Position numbers and translations under genes: made by a program
Shown here: positions 50,557 through 60,591 of the stretch, in pieces
How positions within the stretch are numbered: the stretch's first letter is position 1
Layout: each line of letters starts with the position of its first letter
The notes under the pieces: generated by a model
Told to the model about the DNA's origin: nothing
The model's database searches: none
The model's input: the letters and a program-made list of their open reading frames with translations, nothing else
Assembly (NCBI GenBank): GCA_002480495.1
Contig: DLCG01000008.1
Coordinates: forward strand, 351,363-415,362
Source: Rhodobiaceae bacterium UBA7804
GTDB taxonomy: Bacteria; Pseudomonadota; Alphaproteobacteria; Parvibaculales; Parvibaculaceae
Reading direction: 5' to 3'
Length of the DNA: 64,000 nucleotides

Positions 50557-52731
50557 GTGCTGCGCATTGTAAAGACGGGACTGTTCGGCTTGGCGGGCCT
50601 TGCGGCGATCGTCCTCACGGTCATTTTGGTTCGCGGGACGCTGGAAGCGCCTCAGTCTGCCGACCCCGCCCCATTCATCGCAAAGGCCAGGGAATACGAC
50701 GCGACGATCGACCGGGACGAATGGGGCGTTCCGCATGTCTTCGGCAAGCGGGACGCCGATGCCGGTTTCGGCATCGGCTATGCACATTCGGAGGACGATT
50801 TTGCGACGATTCAGGAGGTCGTCATTGCGACGCGAGGACAACTCGCTGCCATCAAGGGAGAGCGTGCCGCCGTAACGGACTATCTCGTGAACCTCATTGG
50901 CGTGTGGGAAACGGTCGAGAGGCGTTATGAAAGCGACCTCTCTCCCGAAGTTCGCCGTGTCATCGAGGCCTATGCCGATGGCGTGAACTACTATGCGGCG
51001 CTCCATCCTGAACAGGTCATTCCCGGCACCCTGCCCGTCACGGGACGGGACGTCGCGGCAGGATTCATATTCAAGACGCCCTTCTTCTATGGTCTGGACA
51101 AGGTCCTGCTTTCTGTTTTCGAGGGAAGGATCGGCCGGGATGCCGGTCTGTCCAAAGAGGGGGTCGATGCCTTTCTTCCCTCCGAAAACCCTTATCCCAT
51201 CGGCTCGAACGGCATCGCGGTCAGTCCCGCACGTTCCGCGGACGGCGCGACGAGACTACTTGTCAACTCGCACCAGCCATTCAGCGGACCCGTGGCCTGG
51301 TATGAAGCGGTCGTAGAAAGCGGCGAAGGATGGCACGTAGCCGGAGGATTTTTCCCCGGATCTCCGTTCATGTTGCACGGGCATAATGCTACGCTCGGTT
51401 GGGCCAATACCGTGAATGAGCCCGACCTTACCGATATCTATCGCCTGACCATCAACCCCGACAACGAGAACCAGTATCTCCTCGATGGAGAGTGGCGCGA
51501 CTTCGAAAAACGGATCGCAACGATCCGTGTCGATCTATGGGGACCATTCTGGTGGACGGTGGAGCGCGAGGTCCTGCGCTCCGAACACGGTCCGGCGTTG
51601 CGGACGCCCGATGGCGTATTCGCGGTGCGCTATGCCGGAATCGGAGAAATCAGGCAGGTCGAGCAGTACTTCGCGCTCGACAAGGCAACAAACTTCGCCG
51701 AATGGATCGAGGCGATGAAGATGCAGGCACTGCCAAGCATCAACTACATCTATGCGGACGCGCAGGGCAATATCGCCTATGTCTACAATGCGCAGTTTCC
51801 GGACCGGAAACCGGGCGTGGATTGGGCGGGTATTCTCCCGGGCGACGACTCCTCGCTCATCTGGCAAGGCTACGTCCCCTTCGACGTGGTGCCGAAAATC
51901 GTTAATCCAAATTCCGGCCTCGTTTTCAACGCAAACAACACACCTTTCCGCGCAACCGCGGCAAACGACAATCTCGACCCCGAAGCCTTTCCCGAAACGC
52001 TCGGAATCCAGACGGACATGACGAACCGCGCTCTGCGCATCGAGGAAACCTATGGTGAGGACCGGTCAATTACCCGTCGGGAGTTCCACGACTACAAATA
52101 CGATCTGCGCTACAGCGAAAGCTCGGCCGTGATGGAAATCATCAATGGTCTTGTCGCCGCCGATGCAGCCGGCGACCTGGAGGTTGAGGAAGCGCAGCGG
52201 ATATTGAAATCATGGGACCGGCGAACCGATGTTCACAGCAGGGGGGCCGCCCTCGCCATTCTCTCCGCAGAACCGGTCATCACCGCGCGCATACGCGGCC
52301 GGGTGCCGCCTGCCCCCATGGACAAACTGCGCGAAACCATCGAACACCTTAAAACGCATTTCGGCCGGCTCGACCCCGAATGGGGCGAAGTCAATCGTTT
52401 CCGGCGGGGCAGCATCGATCTGCCGGTGGATGGCGGTCCGGATATTCTTCGCGCAATCTACGGCACGAAGCAGGAAGACGGCACGTTGACTGCGCATGGT
52501 GGCGATACGCTGATCATGTTCGTCGAATGGGACCGGAGCGGAAAGCTCCTCTCCGAAAGCGTGCATCCGTTCGGCTCGGCGACGACCGACAGTAACTCAC
52601 CGCACTATGCGGACCAGTCTCCCCTTTTCGTGGGCATGCGCGTGAAGCCCGTGCGTTTTACACGTGACGCGCTGAAAGGTCATGTCGAGGAGAGTTACCG
52701 GCCCGGCAAGCGGGAGGCTGCGGATCAATAG
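50557..52731 (+). CDS. Penicillin acylase family Ntn-hydrolase
   Basis: A 724-residue periplasmic amidase. An N-terminal membrane or signal segment (about 5-25) is followed by the alpha-chain and a linker. IGSNGIAV puts the candidate nucleophile at S217, which becomes the N-terminus of the beta-chain after self-cleavage. HGHNATLGWANTVNEPDLTDIY and NWQ/N-type oxyanion-loop residues follow. Family members cleave penicillins, acyl-homoserine lactones or N-acyl amides; which one is unknown. GTG 50557 has an excellent GGGAGGTAAGG. The end overlaps the convergent kinase gene by 7 bp. Confidence 0.88.
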   Translation: MLRIVKTGLFGLAGLAAIVLTVILVRGTLEAPQSADPAPFIAKAREYDATIDRDEWGVPHVFGKRDADAGFGIGYAHSEDDFATIQEVVIATRGQLAAIKGERAAVTDYLVNLIGVWETVERRYESDLSPEVRRVIEAYADGVNYYAALHPEQVIPGTLPVTGRDVAAGFIFKTPFFYGLDKVLLSVFEGRIGRDAGLSKEGVDAFLPSENPYPIGSNGIAVSPARSADGATRLLVNSHQPFSGPVAWYEAVVESGEGWHVAGGFFPGSPFMLHGHNATLGWANTVNEPDLTDIYRLTINPDNENQYLLDGEWRDFEKRIATIRVDLWGPFWWTVEREVLRSEHGPALRTPDGVFAVRYAGIGEIRQVEQYFALDKATNFAEWIEAMKMQALPSINYIYADAQGNIAYVYNAQFPDRKPGVDWAGILPGDDSSLIWQGYVPFDVVPKIVNPNSGLVFNANNTPFRATAANDNLDPEAFPETLGIQTDMTNRALRIEETYGEDRSITRREFHDYKYDLRYSESSAVMEIINGLVAADAAGDLEVEEAQRILKSWDRRTDVHSRGAALAILSAEPVITARIRGRVPPAPMDKLRETIEHLKTHFGRLDPEWGEVNRFRRGSIDLPVDGGPDILRAIYGTKQEDGTLTAHGGDTLIMFVEWDRSGKLLSESVHPFGSATTDSNSPHYADQSPLFVGMRVKPVRFTRDALKGHVEESYRPGKREAADQ

Positions 52732-54581
52732 CCCGCAACATCCTTCGGTACGTTGCGACTGACGATCCTCGAGAGTGGAAGGTCCACATGTACCGTGGTT
52801 CCCTGACCAACCTCGCTTTCGATCGAAAGCGAGCCACCATGAAGTTCGGTCAGATGCTTCGCCAGAGGCAGGCCTAGTCCCGTTCCCTCGTGCTGTCGCG
52901 AGAGCGACCCGTCGAGTTGCGTAAAGGGCGTCAGCGCGCGAGGAATATCGTCCTTCGCGATGCCACACCCCCGGTCGGTCACGGAAATACGCAGGCACTC
53001 CGCCGTAATCTGACCGGAGATCGTAATCGCTCCTCCATCAAGGCTGAACTTGACGGCGTTTGAAACCAGATTGATCAGCACCTGCTTCAAGGCGCGTTCA
53101 TCGGCAACAATGACCAACGAAGGCTCCGGCAGAGAGCATTCAAGCAGGATATTCGCCTGTTGCGCCCGGTGACGAACGATGCGCGTCGCCGACTCGACCA
53201 CATGATCCAGTTCAGTCTCATCCTCATGCAGCTTGAAGTGCCCTGCCTCGATCTTTGACAAGTCGAGGATGTCGTTGATGAGGCTGAGAAGATGAACGCC
53301 GCTATTGTGGATATCTTCCGCATATTCACGATAGCGCGGATTGCCAACGGGCCCGAAGAGCTCGCGTTCGAGCGCCTCGGAGAATCCGATGATGGCATTG
53401 AGCGGCGTCCGGAGTTCATGGCTCATGTTGGCCAGGAATTCCGATTTCGAACGGCTGGCCGCCGTTGCCTGATCGCGCGCCTCTCGCAGCGCCTCCGCTT
53501 CCTTTCGCCTGGCGGTGACGTCCTGAATGCCGATGAGCATCGCGCGCTGACCCTGGAAATGCACGATGGCGGCAGAAACCAGCACATGGATGATCGTGCC
53601 GTCGACTCTCTTCATGCCGAATTCGACCGGCGATCCTGCACGACCGGTGAGAACCAGCTTGTCCAGCCGCTCGGGAATGTCTTCGTCGTCGAAGAGTTGA
53701 CGCACATCGAGACCGGCGACGTTCTCATCCGCGATCCCGAAAAGCCTGAGCGCCGCAATGTTCGCCTGCATGACTTGAAACGTACCCGGATCGACAAGGG
53801 CGATCGGCAGCGGCGCTGCGTAGAAAATGCTCTGAAAGCTTTCCTCCGTCGCGCGCACCGCCTGTTCGGCCTCCTGACGGACGCCCACCTCGCGTTTCAG
53901 TTCATCATAAAGTTCCTGCTGCCGAAGAAGCGTGACGAATCCCTCTCTTCTCAGACGGTTCGCCGCCCGCACCATCTCGACGCCAATCGCGTTCACTACA
54001 CCGAAGAGAACGCATATCTCTATCAATGTGATCGCCGATACGTCGGCGAGCGAAGGCGTGATCAGAACGAAGCCGATGCACAGTGCCAACGCCAGGGTGA
54101 GATTTGCGGCAAGACGAGTCGGCACACCGATATAGAAGGCGAAAAGAATGACGACCACGCTCAACAACGCCGCAGCGAAATCGACCTGCCCCAGGGTGAG
54201 GGAGACGGGCGAGATCAGCGCGACCAGCAACTGGGTGACCAGCGCGCACGTCATGAAGGCGCGGCGATCGCTGGGCGAGCGGAAAAACCTGAGCGCCGCC
54301 AGTATAGCGCCGAGTGCGGCAAGACGACCGAGAGCGAGAAGGACGAAAGGCCAGGTGAAGCCCAACGTGATGAAGTCGAAGACCATCCAGCTGACGAAGA
54401 CATAGACAGCAATCAGCACGCCGCGAAGGCGCGAGTGGATTTCGCTCCAGCTTGCCCTGAGATAGCTGTCCTCCAGAACCGGGTCGGCAAATTCACCCGT
54501 CCAGCGATAGACGGGTCCTTCGTTCGCCTCCCGGCGAAGTTCGGATATAGCCTCTCCAGTCGTGTCAGCAGACCACGTCAC
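52725..54581 (-). CDS. Multi-pass PAS sensor histidine kinase of the PleC/DivJ/PdhS group
   Basis: A 618-residue membrane kinase. The N-terminal cytoplasmic tail precedes about six helices (50-205), a coiled coil, a PAS domain with PAC (about 235-355), HisKA with H388 (MSHELRTPLNAIIGFSE) and an HATPase ending EVGQGTTVHVDLPL. The stretch FGPVGNPRYREYAEDIHNSG and INDILDLSKIEAG mirrors the DivK-interacting kinases and the kinase at 23370. GTG 54581 is chosen, since the extension to 54701 is promoter-like AT-rich sequence. No partner regulator is adjacent. Confidence 0.87.
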   Translation of the reverse strand: MTWSADTTGEAISELRREANEGPVYRWTGEFADPVLEDSYLRASWSEIHSRLRGVLIAVYVFVSWMVFDFITLGFTWPFVLLALGRLAALGAILAALRFFRSPSDRRAFMTCALVTQLLVALISPVSLTLGQVDFAAALLSVVVILFAFYIGVPTRLAANLTLALALCIGFVLITPSLADVSAITLIEICVLFGVVNAIGVEMVRAANRLRREGFVTLLRQQELYDELKREVGVRQEAEQAVRATEESFQSIFYAAPLPIALVDPGTFQVMQANIAALRLFGIADENVAGLDVRQLFDDEDIPERLDKLVLTGRAGSPVEFGMKRVDGTIIHVLVSAAIVHFQGQRAMLIGIQDVTARRKEAEALREARDQATAASRSKSEFLANMSHELRTPLNAIIGFSEALERELFGPVGNPRYREYAEDIHNSGVHLLSLINDILDLSKIEAGHFKLHEDETELDHVVESATRIVRHRAQQANILLECSLPEPSLVIVADERALKQVLINLVSNAVKFSLDGGAITISGQITAECLRISVTDRGCGIAKDDIPRALTPFTQLDGSLSRQHEGTGLGLPLAKHLTELHGGSLSIESEVGQGTTVHVDLPLSRIVSRNVPKDVAGY

Positions 54582-54778
54582 GCCAACGTCCCCATCTTCG
54601 TTCCCAGCGTCCGGGGACGCTCCTCCCGCGATCCCAGTGCGCGTAGAGTAGGGATCAAACACTAAATAAAATGCAAAATTCGCCTGTCCGGCCTTTCTCA
54701 TTCGAGGGGCCTTGCCTATCGTCTGCGCATCTGTCCGGTGTGCAAAAATGAGACAGGGAAAATGAAAGGGAAGACGTC

Positions 54779-55996
54779 ATGAGAGGGCAAGAGAGCGGCG
54801 GCATTCTGGAAGGCGTCCGCGTATTGGACTTCGGCCGCTATATCGCCGGCCCCTATTGCGCCGCTTTGCTCGGCGACCTGGGCGCCGAAGTCATCCGCAT
54901 CGAACGGCGCGACGGATCTGAAGACCGCTTCGTTCAGCCAATCGTGCCGGAGGCCGGACCCGGTGAGGGCGGCGAAGGGGCGATGTTCCTTCAGATGAAC
55001 AGAAACAAGCGTGGCCTCACGCTCGATCCGATGACGGAAACGGGCCGCGGGATCGTCCGCCGCCTGGCTGCCACCGCGGATGTGGTCGTCGCCAACCTGC
55101 CCCCCTCAACGCTGAAGGCGATGGGCCTCGACTACGAAAGCCTCACCGCCGTGAAGCCCGACATCATCCTGACCACCGTCTCCGCTTTCGGACATGGCGG
55201 CCCCTACAGCGAGCGGACAGGCTTCGACGGCGTGGCCCAGTCGATGGTCGGCGCGGCTTATCTCACCGGCCATCCCGACGAGCCGGTAAAGAGCTATGCG
55301 CCCTGGGTCGATTTCGGAACGGCGTCGCTCTCCGCCTTCGGCACGCTCGCTGCCTTGATGGAGCGCCAGAAGTCCGGCAAGGGGCAGGTCGTGGAAGGAT
55401 CTCTCCTGTCGACCGCCCTTGCCTATTTCAATTTCCACCTGATCGAACAGGAGCTGCGCAAGACGAACCGTGTTGCCATCGGCAATCGTTCGCCCTATGC
55501 GGGTCCGGCGGACATCGTTCGCACCAAGGATGGCTGGATACTCGTGCAGGTGATCGGTATGCCTCTGTTCAAGCGCTGGGCGCGGCTCATGGGCGAAGAT
55601 CACTGGCTCACCGATCCACGCTTCAAGGACGATCTCTCGCGCGGCGATCACGGGGAAATTCTTTCCGAGCGGACGCAACGCTGGGCGGAGACGCGCACCA
55701 CCGAAGAAGCTCTGGCCGAACTCGAGGCGGCGCGCATTCCGGCCGGTCCCGTCTACTCGCCGCAACAGGCACTGGAAGACAGACACATCCAGGAAATGGG
55801 ATATCTGAAGCCCTTGCCCTTTCCCGGCCTGCCCGGCCCCGCACCCGTCATGGAAACGCCGCTACGTTTCTCCCGCACGCCGGCAAGTCTTCGCGAACGG
55901 GCGCCGCTTCTCGGCGAGCACACCGACGCCATACTCGGCGAACTCGGCTACACGACGGAGGAGATAGAGTCCTTCCGGTCCGAGGGAGTGATCTGA
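54779..55996 (+). CDS. Class III CoA-transferase (CaiB/BaiF family)
   Basis: A 405-residue cytoplasmic enzyme moving CoA between carboxylic acids. It has the N-terminal VLDFGRYIAGPYCAALLGDLGAEVIRIE, MFLQMNRNKRGLTLD, and the catalytic aspartate D178 in WVDFGTAS. The C-terminal ARIPAGPVYSPQQAL is typical. Substrate pairs cannot be read. ATG 54779 has AAAGGGAAG upstream. It is 3 bp from the D-cysteine desulfhydrase gene, so the two form an operon. Confidence 0.92.
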   Translation: MRGQESGGILEGVRVLDFGRYIAGPYCAALLGDLGAEVIRIERRDGSEDRFVQPIVPEAGPGEGGEGAMFLQMNRNKRGLTLDPMTETGRGIVRRLAATADVVVANLPPSTLKAMGLDYESLTAVKPDIILTTVSAFGHGGPYSERTGFDGVAQSMVGAAYLTGHPDEPVKSYAPWVDFGTASLSAFGTLAALMERQKSGKGQVVEGSLLSTALAYFNFHLIEQELRKTNRVAIGNRSPYAGPADIVRTKDGWILVQVIGMPLFKRWARLMGEDHWLTDPRFKDDLSRGDHGEILSERTQRWAETRTTEEALAELEAARIPAGPVYSPQQALEDRHIQEMGYLKPLPFPGLPGPAPVMETPLRFSRTPASLRERAPLLGEHTDAILGELGYTTEEIESFRSEGVI

Positions 55997-55999
55997 ACC

Positions 56000-57025
56000 A
56001 TGCCGAAGGCGCTGGATGATTTTCCTCACCTGCCGCTCGCCCATCTGCCGACGCCGCTCTCGGAAATGCATCGTCTGCGCGAAGCGCTCCGGGCGCGGGG
56101 AGTACGCCACGTTCCCAGGCTCTTCATCAAGCGTGATGACTGCACCGGCCTTGCCACTGGCGGCAACAAGACGCGAAAGCTGGAATATCTGATTGGAGAG
56201 GCGCTCGCGCAGGGCTGCGACACGGTTGTCACGACAGGCGCACTGCAATCGAACCACGCAAGACAGACGGCTGCTGCGGCATCCGCCGCCGGACTCTCAT
56301 GCCTCCTGGTTCTCTTCGATACCGTACCTTATCGGGGCGCCCTCTATCGCCGCTCGGGAAACCTGCTGCTCGACCGCGTCCTCGGTGCGGAAGTTCGCAT
56401 CGAAAGCGCAGATGCGGATGCGGCGGAGGTCTTCAGCAAGCTTTTCCAGGAACTGGAAGCCAAGGGCAACAAACCCTATTTCGTTCCCGTCGGCGGATCG
56501 AGCGCCACCGGCTCTCTCGGTTACGTCAATGCCTATCTGGAAATCTCCGGCCAGCTCGACGCCCTGGGTTTGAGCCGGACGGCGCTCGTGCATGCCTCGT
56601 CGAGTGGCGGTACGCAAGCCGGTCTCATTGCGGGTTCGCAGCTGCGCGGTTCCGGTCCAACGGTTAGCGGCATCAATGTTTATCGCAAGGACCACGAAGC
56701 GATGGCTGAGAGCATTCATGCCCTCGCCTCGAAGACTGCGGCCCTTCTGGAAACCTCCGCGCCCTCTCCCGGTGCCATCGATCTCGTCGGCGGTTGGCTC
56801 GGCGAGGGCTACGGATTGCCGACCGCGGCGATGCGCGATGCGGTCGAGCTCGTGGCACGAACGGAGGGCATTCTCCTCGACCCGGTCTACACAGGCAAAG
56901 GCATGTCGGGTTTCATCGGCCAGATCGAAGCAGGAAATTATGCGGATGTGGAGGCCGCCGTCTTCCTGCACACTGGTGGCATGCCCGGTCTCTTCGCCTA
57001 TGAGGAAGAGTTCCGGACCAGCTGA
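56000..57025 (+). CDS. D-cysteine desulfhydrase / ACC-deaminase-like PLP enzyme
   Basis: A 341-residue fold-type II PLP enzyme. The Schiff-base lysine is K57 in LATGGNKTRKLEYLIGEAL; GALQSNHARQTAAAAS binds the cofactor ring and the glycine-rich VPVGGSSATGSLGY the phosphate. The spectrum within the family (D-cysteine, ACC, other D-amino acids) cannot be fixed by eye, though length and the SNHARQ motif fit DcyD. It follows the CoA-transferase by 3 bp. The end is 3 bp from the convergent hypothetical gene. Confidence 0.88.
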   Translation: MPKALDDFPHLPLAHLPTPLSEMHRLREALRARGVRHVPRLFIKRDDCTGLATGGNKTRKLEYLIGEALAQGCDTVVTTGALQSNHARQTAAAASAAGLSCLLVLFDTVPYRGALYRRSGNLLLDRVLGAEVRIESADADAAEVFSKLFQELEAKGNKPYFVPVGGSSATGSLGYVNAYLEISGQLDALGLSRTALVHASSSGGTQAGLIAGSQLRGSGPTVSGINVYRKDHEAMAESIHALASKTAALLETSAPSPGAIDLVGGWLGEGYGLPTAAMRDAVELVARTEGILLDPVYTGKGMSGFIGQIEAGNYADVEAAVFLHTGGMPGLFAYEEEFRTS

Positions 57026-57028
57026 CCT

Positions 57029-58450
57029 TCAGCCTCGCGCGGCAACCTGCCCGCGGCGGCGCAGAATTTCGGCCTGACGGTCCTCGCCGAGCGCTTCATG
57101 AAGACGAGCGGCCGCCTCCACGAATTCCTCGGCATTGCCGCGCGCTGTTCCCGTCGCCACGCGCAGTTCTTCAAGCAGCCGGTCTTCATAGGACGCGAGG
57201 TAGGTTTCGATCTGCTGACGGATACTGCGGCAATGGCTCTGCGCGCCGAGAGGTTCGCAGATCGGCATCACGCCGTTCACGAAACGCAAGCACGCCTTCA
57301 CCTTCTCGATGCGCGCACCATCTGGTGCCTTTGCTAGATCGGGCCGCATCGGACCGCCGCGCCCATACTGGCCGAATTGATGGAAAGGCAGGGCCCGCAC
57401 GAGTTCGGTTTCGAAGCGTGACATTTCCTGTGAGATCGCCGCAGAAAGCCGTGCTCGCGCGGCGAGAAGCCGCTGGCCCCATTCGCCGTTGCGGCGAAGA
57501 TCGATTTCGGCCGTGAACCCTCTCGACAGATGTGCGAACCGCCGGACATCCTCGAGCAAGGCATCGAGGTCGGTGTGGCCCGGACGAAGTGTCTCGGCGC
57601 TATGCGCAATGCTTTCCATGTCGGAAAGCAACTGTTCGCCGAAGACTGCGAGTTCGCAGCGGCTTATGACCTTGTCGTTGCGCTGATGCGCGACCTTGCG
57701 CACGAAGCGCAATATCTGGGACGGCTCCTTCAGCCGGCCCATTGCCGCGAATGGAAGATAGAGCGCCTCTTCCGGCGCCGTCTCTTCCACCTCTTCATAG
57801 ATTTCCTTCATCGTCGCCACCATCGCGTCGTCGAAGTCGTCTATGTGTTTCGGCAAGGCCGCCTGAAGTCTGAGCATCGCAGGCGCAACCGCAAGAACAC
57901 TTGCGATTTCGCAGGCATCCTCGAATCCGCTCTCGCCACCAAGGCGCTTTTCGGCTTGGGAACGCTTCGATGAATCTTGCCGCGCGGAGGAAATCGCCGC
58001 GCGAATAGCCGCGGCCGCCGAAGCGTGCATGACGGAAACGGCAGCCTCCAGCGCAATCTCATCTCCCTTGAGGGTATGATCTGCGATCCGCTTCTTCAGG
58101 TCGGGCAGCGCATCGGGCATCAACTCGTCTTCAAGCCAGGACCAGACACGCATAACGGAAGCGCGGGAGATCCGGCCCTGCCGCACGCCGTCCTCGTCCT
58201 CGTCGACCAACAGATCCTCGAAGGGGCGGCAGAACTGACGAAGCGCATCGGGCATGCCCGGCCGCTTGCCCTTGAAAGAGGCAAGCAGGGGCCGCAGGCC
58301 GGAGAGGATCATGTCGTAGGGCAGACCCGAGTTTCCGCGCAGCCGCTCCCGTTCAAGCCCCGAGGCAAGCTTGAGCACTGCGGGCTGGGGGAGCTGCGCC
58401 AGGTAGCTTGCGAGCTTCTGGCGGATCGACGCTTGCTGTTCCGTCATCAT
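57029..58450 (-). CDS. Conserved hypothetical alpha-helical protein
   Basis: About 473 residues, soluble and almost entirely helical by composition, without signal or membrane segments. I recognise no domain. It contains acidic DEDEDG near residue 84, several Glu/Ala-rich helices (MKEIYEEVEETAPEEALYL) and a C-terminal TPR-like stretch (EEFVEAAARLHEALGEDRQAEILRRRG). ATG 58450 (or 58447) is preferred; an in-frame ATG at 58534 adds a proline/arginine-rich extension that reads like spacer. No operon partners; convergent with the PLP enzyme gene. Confidence 0.75.
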   Translation of the reverse strand: MMTEQQASIRQKLASYLAQLPQPAVLKLASGLERERLRGNSGLPYDMILSGLRPLLASFKGKRPGMPDALRQFCRPFEDLLVDEDEDGVRQGRISRASVMRVWSWLEDELMPDALPDLKKRIADHTLKGDEIALEAAVSVMHASAAAAIRAAISSARQDSSKRSQAEKRLGGESGFEDACEIASVLAVAPAMLRLQAALPKHIDDFDDAMVATMKEIYEEVEETAPEEALYLPFAAMGRLKEPSQILRFVRKVAHQRNDKVISRCELAVFGEQLLSDMESIAHSAETLRPGHTDLDALLEDVRRFAHLSRGFTAEIDLRRNGEWGQRLLAARARLSAAISQEMSRFETELVRALPFHQFGQYGRGGPMRPDLAKAPDGARIEKVKACLRFVNGVMPICEPLGAQSHCRSIRQQIETYLASYEDRLLEELRVATGTARGNAEEFVEAAARLHEALGEDRQAEILRRRGQVAARG

Positions 58451-58745
58451 CGGCTTTCGCGGTGCAATCGATGGTTTCGGCGGAAATCCGCTGCCCCTAT
58501 GGGGAGCGTGACGGAAGTTCCGCAAAGGTTTCATGACCCGCTCAGGCTATCCGGCCATGCTTAAAATTTGGTTCCGCCCCGTCATAATCCACAGATATGC
58601 CCTGTAGACAGCACCTAAAAACTGGTGGCCAAACCCGCGATTTTCGATAGGCCGCGGCAAAATTCGGTGATAGCGTTTTTTTCCGGGTGTCATCGTCAGG
58701 CTGTGGCATCCGTCTTTTACTTCTATACGAGGCATTCAAGGCACT

Positions 58746-58952
58746 ATGGCTAGCGGAGTCGTGAAGTGGTTCAACGCCACTAAGGGTTATGGTTTCATCG
58801 CGCCGGCGGATGGCGGCAAGGACGTCTTCGTCCACATCTCCGCCGTCGAGCGCGCCGGCCAGAAATCCCTGCAGGAAGGTCAGCAGATCCAGTACGAACT
58901 GGTCGAGGGGCGCAATGGCCGCTTCTCCGCCGAAAATCTGGTTCTCGGCTAA
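58746..58952 (+). CDS. Cold-shock domain protein (CspA family)
   Basis: A 68-residue OB-fold RNA/DNA chaperone. RNP1 KGYGFIA (13-19) and RNP2 VFVHIS (27-32) are intact, with VVKWFN at the start. The 295-bp gap upstream (58451-58745) has no gene and is AT-richer; it probably holds the promoter and a long 5' untranslated leader, as in other csp genes where the leader folds with temperature. That leader role is inferred. A strong terminator follows at 58996. Confidence 0.95.
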   Translation: MASGVVKWFNATKGYGFIAPADGGKDVFVHISAVERAGQKSLQEGQQIQYELVEGRNGRFSAENLVLG

Positions 58953-58995
58953 TACCGGCATCAGCAAGTGCGGCCGCGCCCGCGCTGAGACGTTC

Positions 58996-59028
58996 AAGGC
59001 CCTCCCCCTGACCGGCGGAGGGCCTTTT
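58996..59028 (+). terminator. Rho-independent terminator after the cold-shock gene
   Basis: A 10-bp stem AAGGCCCTCC / GGAGGGCCTT with an 11-nt loop and a TTTT tail at 59025-59028. It ends the csp transcript about 45 bp past the stop codon. Confidence 0.88.
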
Positions 59029-59094
59029 CGTTACGGACCTCAATTTGTCTTGCCGATGCTAGCCGAAGCGCCTGCAGGCAACTAGCATGAACCC

Positions 59095-60462
59095 ATGTTC
59101 GGACCCTATACGCTTCTGGAACGCGCCCACGCCTTCGTCTGGGACCGCCCGCTGAACGAACTGCCCTTCTGGCAAAGGTCGCTCTTCCTCTCGGCCCGGA
59201 TCGGCTGGGCCGTCGTGCGCGACCTTCTCGGCGGTGCGCTCAGCCTGCGCGCAATGAGCCTCGTCTATACGACATTGCTCTCCATCGTGCCGGCGCTTGC
59301 GATCGCCTTCGCCATCTTCCGCGCCTTCGGCTTCGACAGCTGGATTGAAGAACTGCTTGCCGACTTCCTGGCGCCGCTCGGCGACCAAGGATCGGAAATC
59401 ACGAAGCAGATGATGGAGTTCGTCCAGCGGGTGAATGTGAACATTCTCGGTACGGTCGGCTTTGCCTTCCTGCTCTATACGGTGATTTCGCTCATCAACA
59501 AGGTCGAGGCCGCTTTCAACTCGATCTGGCGCGTGGAGTCGAACCGCTCCTTTGCGAGGCAGTTCACCGAGATCGTGAGCATGAGCGTCCTCGGGCCGCT
59601 CCTCGTCCTCACCGTCTTCGGCATCATGGCGGGCGCCGTTTCGAATTCGTTCGTAGGCGGGCTCGCGGAATATGAGGCGGTGCGTTACGTGCTCGAACAG
59701 TCGAGCCGGTTGCTGCCCTATGCTGTCCTCATCGCCGCATTCGGCTTCATGTATCTCATGATCCCGAACACGCGGGTGAAGCTCGATGCGGCGGCCGTCG
59801 GCGCGACGGTCGCAGGCATCGCCTGGGGCGCCGCAGGCTGGACCTTCGCGACCTTCGTCGTGAAGTCCGCCCAGTATGTCGCGATCTATTCCGCCTTCGC
59901 GAGCCTCGTCTTCTTCATGATCTGGCTCTATGCAGCCTGGCTTATCCTGCTTGGCGGCTGCTCCATCGCCTTCTACTACCAGAACCGGGCCTATCTCTCG
60001 CCTCATGCGGGGGTCAGTTTGCTGACATTGCGACAGCTCGACCGGATGGCCGTTCAGGCTCTCTTGCTGGTGCACGAGGCATTCGAGCGCGGCCAGACTC
60101 CCTGGACCGAGGAGGCCCTTGCGCGCAGGCTTCATGTGCCGATGGAGTCGATGGGGGAAATTTCGGCGGCGCTTTGCGAAGCCGGCCTTCTCACCTTCAG
60201 CACAGGCACACCGAGCCGTTTCGTCCCGGGACGCCCCGCAGGCAAGACGACCCTCGCGGACATATTCGCTGCCGTTCGCGCCAAACGGCACAGCCGAAGC
60301 ATCGCCGACGGAACGCTCGCTCATGAGCCCCGTATCGAGGCCGTCTTCGAGAAACTCGACCAGCGTCAGGCGGAAGTGGTCGACTCCTTGACCATCGCCT
60401 CCCTCATTTCGGCGGACGAAAGCGAGCCGGAGAAATCGATCTCCGCACCTGCCGCGCGTTAA
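59095..60462 (+). CDS. YihY/virulence factor BrkB family membrane protein
   Basis: A 455-residue inner-membrane protein with about six helices in the first 300 residues (MSLVYTTLLSIVPALAIAFAIF; FMYLMIPNTRVKLDAAAVGATVAGIAWG; FFMIWLYAAWLILLGGCSIAFYYQN). It then has a soluble winged-helix-like C-terminal domain (DRMAVQALLLVHEAFERGQTPWTEEALARRLHVPMES). Relatives were once called RNase BN in error; the real function is unsettled, and transport has been proposed. ATG 59095 has no strong SD. Monocistronic after the csp terminator. Confidence 0.9.
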   Translation: MFGPYTLLERAHAFVWDRPLNELPFWQRSLFLSARIGWAVVRDLLGGALSLRAMSLVYTTLLSIVPALAIAFAIFRAFGFDSWIEELLADFLAPLGDQGSEITKQMMEFVQRVNVNILGTVGFAFLLYTVISLINKVEAAFNSIWRVESNRSFARQFTEIVSMSVLGPLLVLTVFGIMAGAVSNSFVGGLAEYEAVRYVLEQSSRLLPYAVLIAAFGFMYLMIPNTRVKLDAAAVGATVAGIAWGAAGWTFATFVVKSAQYVAIYSAFASLVFFMIWLYAAWLILLGGCSIAFYYQNRAYLSPHAGVSLLTLRQLDRMAVQALLLVHEAFERGQTPWTEEALARRLHVPMESMGEISAALCEAGLLTFSTGTPSRFVPGRPAGKTTLADIFAAVRAKRHSRSIADGTLAHEPRIEAVFEKLDQRQAEVVDSLTIASLISADESEPEKSISAPAAR

Positions 60463-60591
60463 CGACTTGATTCGTGCCTATGGCAAAACTCGATTTCGAA
60501 ACCGCTGGCGCGCCGTCCAGCCGGCTCGCGCGGTCACATGATCGTCGCCAAAAAGGCTCGATAAACTGCGGGTCAGGCCACCTCATGCGGT

